Assembly (NCBI GenBank): GCA_018609665.1
Contig: JAHENN010000140.1
Coordinates: 1-11,029, forward strand
Reading direction: 5' to 3'
From: Haloarculaceae archaeon
GTDB taxonomy: Archaea; Halobacteriota; Halobacteria; Halobacteriales; Haloarculaceae
Length of the DNA: 11,029 nt
Shown piece after piece: positions 7,196 to 11,029 of this stretch (position 1 is its first letter; every line of letters starts with the position of its first letter). The notes beneath the pieces are model-generated. The model saw only the letters and a list, made by a program, of their open reading frames with translations. It had not been told where the DNA came from and ran no database searches. The position numbers and the translations under genes are program-made.

Positions 7196-9244
7196 TCAGA
7201 ACCACCCCCCCATGACCGCGAAGGTCGCAAGCAGCGCCAGCACGCCCAGCGAGATGAGCGCGGCGTAGTTGGTGACGATACCCGTCTGGAGCCGTCGCAG
7301 GCCGTAGCCGGAGAAGAGACTGACGCTGGAGATCTTGTCGACGGCGCCGTCGACCACGCCGCGGTCGAAGGCGTCGGCCGCACGGGCGACGCCCAGCGTC
7401 AGCCCCTCCGCCAGCCACACCTGGTACTCGTCCTGGTAGTAGTTGTGCATGAGTAGCGTCCGGAGACCGCCGAGCTTCTCGGTGTGCCGTACCGGGTCGG
7501 CGCCGCCGTAGAGCCGCAGCGCCAGGAGGGCGCCGGCGACCGCCAGCCCGAGGCTCAGCCCGGCGCTTATCAGCACCGTCGCCGTCTCGCCGCCGGCGAC
7601 CGTTCCCGTCGAGTAGCCGGCGAACTCCGCGGTGAGGTCGCCGTAGTGGTGGGCGCTCGTCAGCAGCTCCTCGCTGGCCGCGTTGTCGAGGAAGTCGTGG
7701 AGGAACTCGACGTGGACGCCGGTGACCTTCTGAATCGGCACGGGGTTGAGGAAGCCGGCCACCACGGCGAGGACGCCCAGCGCCGACAGCGGGAGCTTGA
7801 CGTTCCAGCGGACGCCCTCGGGGTCGGCCGCCAGGTCGCTGCGGGGGTCGCCGTGGAACGTCAGCAGCACCATCCGGACGGTGTAGACCGCGGTGACGAA
7901 CACCGCCGCAAGTCCCATGAGGTAGCCGCCCAGCAGCAGCGGGCTCTCCAGGCCGTGGGCCAGCGCCTCGAACAGCACCTCGTCCTTCGACCAGAAGCCG
8001 GCAAAGGGGAAGATGCCCGCGAGCGCCAACGAGCCGGCGAGGAACGTCAGGTACGTCACCCGCATCTCGTCTTTGAGGCCGCCCATCAGCCACATGTCCT
8101 CCTCGTGGTGCATCGCGATGATGACCGACCCGGCGCCGAGGAACAGCAGCGCCTTGAACATCGCGTGGGTGGTGAGATGGAAGAACGCGGCCACGTAGCC
8201 GCCGGCGCCCAGCGCCAGCATCATGTAGCCGTACTGGCTGATCGTCGAGTAGGCGAGCACCTGCTTGATCTCGTTCTTGACGACGCCCATCGTCGCCGCG
8301 AACAGCGCGGTGAAGCCGCCGGTGAAGGCGATGATCGCCAGCACCGTCGGCAGCAGCGCGTAGAAGCCGTACATCCGGGCGACGAGGAAGACGCCGGCGG
8401 CGACCATCGTCGCGGCGTGGATGAGCGCCGACACCGGCGTCGGACCCTCCATGGCGTCCGGCAGCCACGTGTGGAAGGGGAACTGCGCGGACTTGCCGAG
8501 GACGCCGCCGAGCACGAGCAGCCCCAGGATCGGGAACCACGTCGCCGGGTCGAAGCCGAAGGTGTTGACCGCGACCTCGGCGCTCGTCTCGGGATCGAGG
8601 ACGCGCTCGGCAACTGCGGGGAAGCCGTCCGCGCCGGCGAAGCCGGCCGTCTTGAACGTCGCGAGGACGCCGACGACCCCGACCAGGAAGAAGTAGTCCC
8701 CGAACCGGGTGACGAGGAACGCCTTCTTCGCGCCCGACGGCGGTGACTCCTCGCGGAACCAGTGGCCGATGAGCAGATACGAGCAGAGCCCCACCAGCTC
8801 GAAGAAGAAAAACGCCATCAGCAGGTTCGCCGAGAAGACGAACGCGAGCATGCTCGCGGTGAACAGCCCGAGGCCGGCGTAGTACCGCGGCAGGCCGGGT
8901 TCGCCCTCGTCGTTCATGTAGCCCAGCGAGAAGACGTGCACGAGAACGGCGATGAACGAGACGATGACCAGCATGGCGGCCGACAGCGGGTCGATCAGCA
9001 GACCGAAGGTCAGGTCGAACGTCCCGGCGGTCTCGACGAAGGTGTACAGCGTCTCGTCGTACCCCTGGCCGGTCAGGACGACGTTGCCCAGCATCGCCAC
9101 CGACAGGCCGAGCGAGCCCAGCGTCGCGAGGATGCCCGACAGCGCGCCCTTCCGCGGGAGCCACCGCCCGACCAGCAGCGCGACCAGGAACGAGACGAAC
9201 GGCAGCACCGCGATCGCCGGCGCGTAGGCGTAGATTCCCGCCAC
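7196..9244 (-). CDS. nuoL: NADH dehydrogenase-like complex I subunit L
   Basis: This is the distal antiporter-like subunit, 682 residues from GTG 9244 and somewhat longer than E. coli NuoL (613). The conserved proton-path residues, numbered from this start, are E149 in FFFELVGLCSYLLIGHW, K251 in VLGKSAQFPFHTWLPDAMEG, H276 in LIHAAT, H360 and K364 in THAMFKALLF, and K420-D421 in FAGFWSKDEV. E149, K251 and K420 correspond to E. coli E144, K229 and K399. The C-terminal extension beyond about residue 495, with YYQDEYQVW and a final membrane span, fits the long lateral helix. Three in-frame GTG codons (9253, 9250, 9244) could start it. I chose 9244 because TGAGGTG ends exactly 6 nt before it; the 9250 codon instead gives a GTGA overlap with the nuoK stop but leaves no room for the Shine-Dalgarno. 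The three starts differ only by up to 3 residues. Confidence 0.96.
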   Translation of the reverse strand: MAGIYAYAPAIAVLPFVSFLVALLVGRWLPRKGALSGILATLGSLGLSVAMLGNVVLTGQGYDETLYTFVETAGTFDLTFGLLIDPLSAAMLVIVSFIAVLVHVFSLGYMNDEGEPGLPRYYAGLGLFTASMLAFVFSANLLMAFFFFELVGLCSYLLIGHWFREESPPSGAKKAFLVTRFGDYFFLVGVVGVLATFKTAGFAGADGFPAVAERVLDPETSAEVAVNTFGFDPATWFPILGLLVLGGVLGKSAQFPFHTWLPDAMEGPTPVSALIHAATMVAAGVFLVARMYGFYALLPTVLAIIAFTGGFTALFAATMGVVKNEIKQVLAYSTISQYGYMMLALGAGGYVAAFFHLTTHAMFKALLFLGAGSVIIAMHHEEDMWLMGGLKDEMRVTYLTFLAGSLALAGIFPFAGFWSKDEVLFEALAHGLESPLLLGGYLMGLAAVFVTAVYTVRMVLLTFHGDPRSDLAADPEGVRWNVKLPLSALGVLAVVAGFLNPVPIQKVTGVHVEFLHDFLDNAASEELLTSAHHYGDLTAEFAGYSTGTVAGGETATVLISAGLSLGLAVAGALLALRLYGGADPVRHTEKLGGLRTLLMHNYYQDEYQVWLAEGLTLGVARAADAFDRGVVDGAVDKISSVSLFSGYGLRRLQTGIVTNYAALISLGVLALLATFAVMGGWF
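7202..7210 (-). promoter_or_regulatory. Weak Shine-Dalgarno of nuoM
   Basis: GGGGGGTGG on the minus strand, 6 nt before the GTG at 7195. It also encodes the last Gly residues of NuoL, so its G-richness may be partly coding. It is the poorest match of the operon's sites. Confidence 0.5.
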
Positions 9245-9246
9245 GG

Positions 9247-9561
9247 TCACCACCTCAGGGTCGTCGCGTCGGTCACCCGCACGTCGTCGAAGTTACGGTA
9301 CAGCACCAGGATGATGCCGATGCCGATCGCGACCTCCGCGGCCGCGAGCGCCATCGTGAACAGCGTGAACACCTGACCGGTGATGTTCCCCCAGTAGAAG
9401 GCGAAGGCGACGAAGTTGATGTTGGCCGCGTTCAGCATCAGCTCGACGCTCATCAGGAACATCAGCGCGTTCCGGCGCGTGAGAACGCCGAAGACGCCGG
9501 TGCAGAACACCGCCGCCGACAGGACGAGGTAGTACTCGGCGGGAACGGAGCCGAGAACCAT
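9247..9561 (-). CDS. nuoK: NADH dehydrogenase-like complex I subunit K
   Basis: The product has 104 residues and three membrane spans, a normal NuoK length (about 100). The two buried glutamates needed for the proton link are present: E40 in LMSVELMLNAANI and E76 in ALAAAEVAIGIGIILVLYR, matching E. coli E36 and E72. The start is ATG at 9561 and shares one base with the nuoJ2 stop (TGATG). A strong Shine-Dalgarno, GAGGAGGGTGA, lies 6 nt upstream within nuoJ2. The stop (9247-9249) is 2 nt before the preferred nuoL start. NuoK sits between NuoJ/A and NuoN in the complex. Confidence 0.97.
   Translation of the reverse strand: MVLGSVPAEYYLVLSAAVFCTGVFGVLTRRNALMFLMSVELMLNAANINFVAFAFYWGNITGQVFTLFTMALAAAEVAIGIGIILVLYRNFDDVRVTDATTLRW
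9251..9257 (-). promoter_or_regulatory. Shine-Dalgarno of nuoL
   Basis: TGAGGTG on the minus strand, inside the 3' end of nuoK and 6 nt before the GTG at 9244. This spacing decides for 9244 over the GTG codons at 9250 and 9253, which would start inside or directly against the site. Confidence 0.65.
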
Positions 9562-9851
9562 CAGGACTCACCCTCCTCGTCCCGCTTTGCGAGCATCACC
9601 GCCCCGTCGAGGGCGGCGTCCAGCACGACCGCGATGGCGATGAAGGCGACGAGGAACCCCTCGCTGGCGACGGCCCCGGCGTCAAGGTTGAACATTGCGT
9701 AGCCGATCGACCGGGTGACCGAGCCGTCGGCGAACCCCTCGGCGGTGCCGAAGCCGGAGGTGAGGAACACCGCCGCCAGGAAGCCGAACAGCCCGACCGC
9801 GAGCAGGCCGGTGAGCTTGCCGCCCTCGTGGAGCCGCGGGCGGGTGGTCAC
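9561..9851 (-). CDS. nuoJ2: NuoJ C-terminal half (split subunit J)
   Basis: I read a 96-residue protein beginning at GTG 9851 (TTRPRLHEGGKL...), with two membrane spans at about residues 13-31 and 64-86 and an acidic tail. It corresponds to the second half of bacterial NuoJ, which is a single protein of about 180 residues. Separate J1 and J2 genes are known from haloarchaea, and Methanosarcina FpoJ is likewise split. The GTG overlaps the nuoJ1 TGA as GTGA, and the near-perfect Shine-Dalgarno GGAGGTG lies 5 nt upstream. The same frame is open further to an ATG at 10034, but that upstream part is Arg-rich shadow of nuoJ1 and is rejected. Assignment rests mainly on position and topology, because this half is poorly conserved in sequence. 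Confidence 0.88.
   Translation of the reverse strand: MTTRPRLHEGGKLTGLLAVGLFGFLAAVFLTSGFGTAEGFADGSVTRSIGYAMFNLDAGAVASEGFLVAFIAIAVVLDAALDGAVMLAKRDEEGES
9568..9578 (-). promoter_or_regulatory. Shine-Dalgarno of nuoK
   Basis: GAGGAGGGTGA on the minus strand, 6 nt before the ATG at 9561. It also encodes the acidic Glu-Glu-Gly tail of NuoJ2. Confidence 0.75.
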
Positions 9852-10126
9852 GTCGACACCTCCGGCTCCGGCCCGCCCTCCCGGCGGACCAGCATGACGG
9901 CGAAGGTGATGAGGATTAGGACCCCGCCGACGTACACGAGCACCTGCATCGCCGCCAGGAACTCGGCGCTCAGCATGACGTAGTGGACCGCGACGGACAG
10001 CAGCGCCGCGCCCAGAAGCAGCGCGGAGTGCCACACGTCACGGACCAGGACGACGCCCAGGCTCGCCCCGACGGTCACCGCGGCGAACAGCAGGAACGCC
10101 AGCGTCTCGTACGGTACTACAGCCAT
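9848..10126 (-). CDS. nuoJ1: NuoJ N-terminal half (split subunit J)
   Basis: The product has 92 residues and three membrane spans, matching the first half of NuoJ. The diagnostic segment is AMQVLVYVGGVLILITFAVML at about residues 59-79; it holds the YVG of the NuoJ helix that carries a pi-bulge next to the proton link, and E55 lies just before it. The start is ATG at 10126, with GAGGT 5 nt upstream. It is the first gene of the operon visible here: the next gene upstream is an unrelated small protein on the same strand 108 bp away, not nuoI. The stop overlaps the nuoJ2 GTG by 4 nt, so both halves are probably made in equal amounts. Confidence 0.93.
   Translation of the reverse strand: MAVVPYETLAFLLFAAVTVGASLGVVLVRDVWHSALLLGAALLSVAVHYVMLSAEFLAAMQVLVYVGGVLILITFAVMLVRREGGPEPEVST
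9857..9863 (-). promoter_or_regulatory. Shine-Dalgarno of nuoJ2
   Basis: GGAGGTG on the minus strand, 5 nt before the GTG at 9851. It is the best match in the window to the archaeal 16S 3' end, and it fixes the nuoJ2 start. Confidence 0.8.
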
Positions 10127-10190
10127 TAGTTACCTCTCGCTCCGGGGAACCTTTGAACATTTCCTTTGCGACCGCGGCCGGAAAACACAG
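10127..10190 (-). promoter_or_regulatory. Probable promoter and leader of the nuoJ1-N operon
   Basis: On the minus strand GTGTTTTC (about 10181-10188) could be a TATA-like box, giving a start site near 10157 and a leader of about 30 nt. The Shine-Dalgarno GAGGT (10132-10136) lies 5 nt before the nuoJ1 ATG. The same T-run could instead end transcription of the upstream small gene. The Shine-Dalgarno is clear; the box is a weak call. Confidence 0.4.
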
Positions 10191-10234
10191 GAGTCGTTAC
10201 CGCCGGCGGCCGAGCCTCGCGTTCGGGCGCCGGG

Positions 10235-10456
10235 TCAGTCCAGCAGGCCGAGGTCCTCGGCGACGAAGTCGGTCAGTCGGTCCATCACCGCGGGGTCGAC
10301 CTCCGCGACCGCCTCGCCGTCGTGGAGCCGCTCGTTGTGGCGGGCGACCGTCTCCTCGACCTCCGGGAACGGCACCGCGGTGCGGGTGTCGCACTCCGTG
10401 CAGACGACCGGGATGTCCGGGATTTCCTCGTCGCTGTCGTCGGTGTCGTTCGTCAT
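10235..10456 (-). CDS. Small acidic protein with candidate zinc finger, 73 residues
   Basis: The protein starts at ATG 10456 and ends at TGA (10235-10237). The first 16 residues are very acidic (TNDTDDSDEEIPDIP). C19 and C22 (VVCTECDTR) and H40 and H45 (ARHNERLH) give a CX2C-X17-HX4H pattern, a candidate single zinc site. The last 25 residues look helical and end in GLLD. Many haloarchaea carry such small zinc-finger proteins, some with regulatory roles, but I cannot name this family. A TTTT box 26 nt upstream and no Shine-Dalgarno indicate a leaderless transcript. The acidic composition and the preserved metal-type residues support a real gene despite its small size. It lies directly upstream of nuoJ1, but nothing shows a link to Nuo. 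Confidence 0.82.
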   Translation of the reverse strand: MTNDTDDSDEEIPDIPVVCTECDTRTAVPFPEVEETVARHNERLHDGEAVAEVDPAVMDRLTDFVAEDLGLLD

Positions 10457-10479
10457 GTCCGGGCGTGTGCCCCCGCGGG

Positions 10480-10486
10480 CAAAACG
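10480..10486 (-). promoter_or_regulatory. TATA-like box of the small zinc-finger gene
   Basis: The minus strand reads CGTTTTG, with TTTT at 10481-10484 centred about 26 nt before the ATG at 10456. The surroundings are nearly all G/C and no Shine-Dalgarno is present, matching a leaderless promoter. The T-run also lies about 30 nt beyond the cupin stop and could terminate that gene. Confidence 0.5.
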
Positions 10487-10514
10487 GGCCCGGTTCCGTC
10501 GACCGCAGCGGCGG

Positions 10515-10967
10515 TCACGGCTCGACGACGTTGCCGCAGTCCGGACACGTCAGCGTCACGCCCGACTCGTCGACCGTCGTCTCGTGGTAGTCGGCGCCGC
10601 ACTCCGCGCAGGGCACCTTCGCGCGCGTCTCGCCCATCCCCCGCGGCGCGCCCATCGCCAGCGCCCGCAGGCGGTCGTCGCTCTCGTTGCGGCCCTCCTG
10701 GTACTCGCCGGGGGCAAAGCGGACGACCTCGTCGGCGCCGACCTCGTGGGTGCCGTCCGGCGTCTCGAAGGTCGCCGTCCCCTCGAGGACGTAGAAGACC
10801 TCTTCCTGGTCCATGTGGGTGTGCATCCCGCCGGAGAAGGACTCCCCCGGTTCGAGCTCGTAGTAGTTCAGCGCCATGTCCGACAAGCTCAGCGGGTCCG
10901 CGGCGTGTTTCTGGACATCGGCGACGCGCGGGTGGTTGTCGAGGTCGTCGATGGATACCTTCTGCAT
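10515..10967 (-). CDS. Cupin protein with C-terminal zinc ribbon
   Basis: The 150-residue protein starts at ATG 10967. A single cupin barrel covers about residues 30-107. Cupin motif 1 is GGMHTHMDQEEVFYVLEG at 46-63, with metal ligands H49, H51 and E55. Motif 2 is GADEVVRFAPGEYQEGRN at 77-94; the usual metal-binding His is replaced by Gln90, so the site has three classic ligands, not four. Residues 118-147 hold a zinc ribbon, C120xxC123 and C141xxC144. Small cupins include sugar isomerases, dioxygenases and ligand-binding regulators; the sequence does not choose between them. The zinc ribbon could mediate protein or nucleic-acid contacts. A TTTTACTA box about 27 nt upstream and no Shine-Dalgarno suggest a leaderless mRNA. 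The gene and its domains are secure; its substrate is unknown. Confidence 0.92.
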   Translation of the reverse strand: MQKVSIDDLDNHPRVADVQKHAADPLSLSDMALNYYELEPGESFSGGMHTHMDQEEVFYVLEGTATFETPDGTHEVGADEVVRFAPGEYQEGRNESDDRLRALAMGAPRGMGETRAKVPCAECGADYHETTVDESGVTLTCPDCGNVVEP

Positions 10968-10990
10968 GGGCGGGAACTGTCGGGCGCCCG

Positions 10991-10998
10991 TAGTAAAA
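10991..10998 (-). promoter_or_regulatory. TATA-like box of the cupin gene
   Basis: The minus strand reads TTTTACTA, centred about 27-28 nt before the ATG at 10967, with GC-rich flanks and no Shine-Dalgarno. It is the clearest TATA-like element in the window and fits a leaderless promoter. Confidence 0.6.
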
Positions 10999-11029
10999 CG
11001 TGGCGTCTGGTCGTGTCCGTCGTCGGTCG

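Noticed and set aside
5789..7456. 555-residue + strand frame antisense to nuoM
   Set aside because: Composed almost wholly of charged and Gln/His residues, the typical mirror of a hydrophobic membrane-protein gene.
5673..9164. 1163-residue open frame on the minus strand
   Set aside because: It spans nuoL and nuoM in a different register and is Arg/Gly-rich with no domain; it arises from the GC-rich third codon positions of the real genes.
9852..10034. Longer nuoJ2 starting at 10034
   Set aside because: The extra 61 residues are Arg-rich shadow of nuoJ1; GTG 9851 has a near-perfect Shine-Dalgarno and the GTGA overlap.
1..11029. CRISPR array, IS element, tRNA or rRNA gene
   Set aside because: No regularly spaced repeats, transposase motifs, terminal inverted repeats with target duplication, or cloverleaf/T-loop sequence were seen on either strand.

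Overview
The window is a very GC-rich (roughly 70% by eye) piece of a halophilic archaeal chromosome. The predicted soluble proteins are strongly acidic. Stand-alone genes carry T-rich TATA-like boxes about 26-29 nt before the ATG, as in leaderless haloarchaeal mRNAs. The main operon encodes a complex I membrane arm with the split NuoJ (J1 + J2) typical of haloarchaea. No genus can be assigned from the sequence alone. Every gene I can support lies on the minus strand, so transcription runs from right to left.

Layout in transcription order, right to left. (1) 10515-10967: a small cupin fused to a C-terminal zinc ribbon. (2) 10235-10456: a 73-residue acidic protein with a CxxC...HxxxxH pattern. 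Both have their own TATA-like boxes. (3) 10126 down to 4179: a tight operon nuoJ1-nuoJ2-nuoK-nuoL-nuoM-nuoN, with junctions that overlap or leave at most 2 nt. This is the proton-translocating membrane arm: NuoL, M and N are the three antiporter-like subunits, and K and J form part of the link to the quinone site. The residues expected for proton transfer are all present, so the arm looks functional. nuoA, B, CD, H and I are not in the window. (4) 4134-2680: a protein with an N-terminal Rossmann (TrkA-N) domain joined to a DHH/DHHA1 phosphoesterase. (5) 2646-1828: a CBS-pair protein with a C-terminal ParB/sulfiredoxin/SerK-like domain. (6) 1827-1365: 463 bp without a convincing gene, holding short inverted repeats and a 17-bp direct repeat. 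(7) 1364 to the left edge: a large polytopic membrane protein with a signal-peptide-like start, cut off at the window end.

The Nuo genes act together as one proton-pumping module. The DHH and CBS proteins are plausible nucleotide-handling or nucleotide-sensing proteins, but the sequence does not show that they work with the respiratory operon or with each other. The features most worth a second look are the Rossmann-DHH fusion, the CBS-ParB/SerK-like protein with Gln at the place where I expect the kinase glutamate, the His-rich membrane protein with a predicted mature N-terminal histidine, and the position of unrelated genes immediately upstream of nuoJ1.
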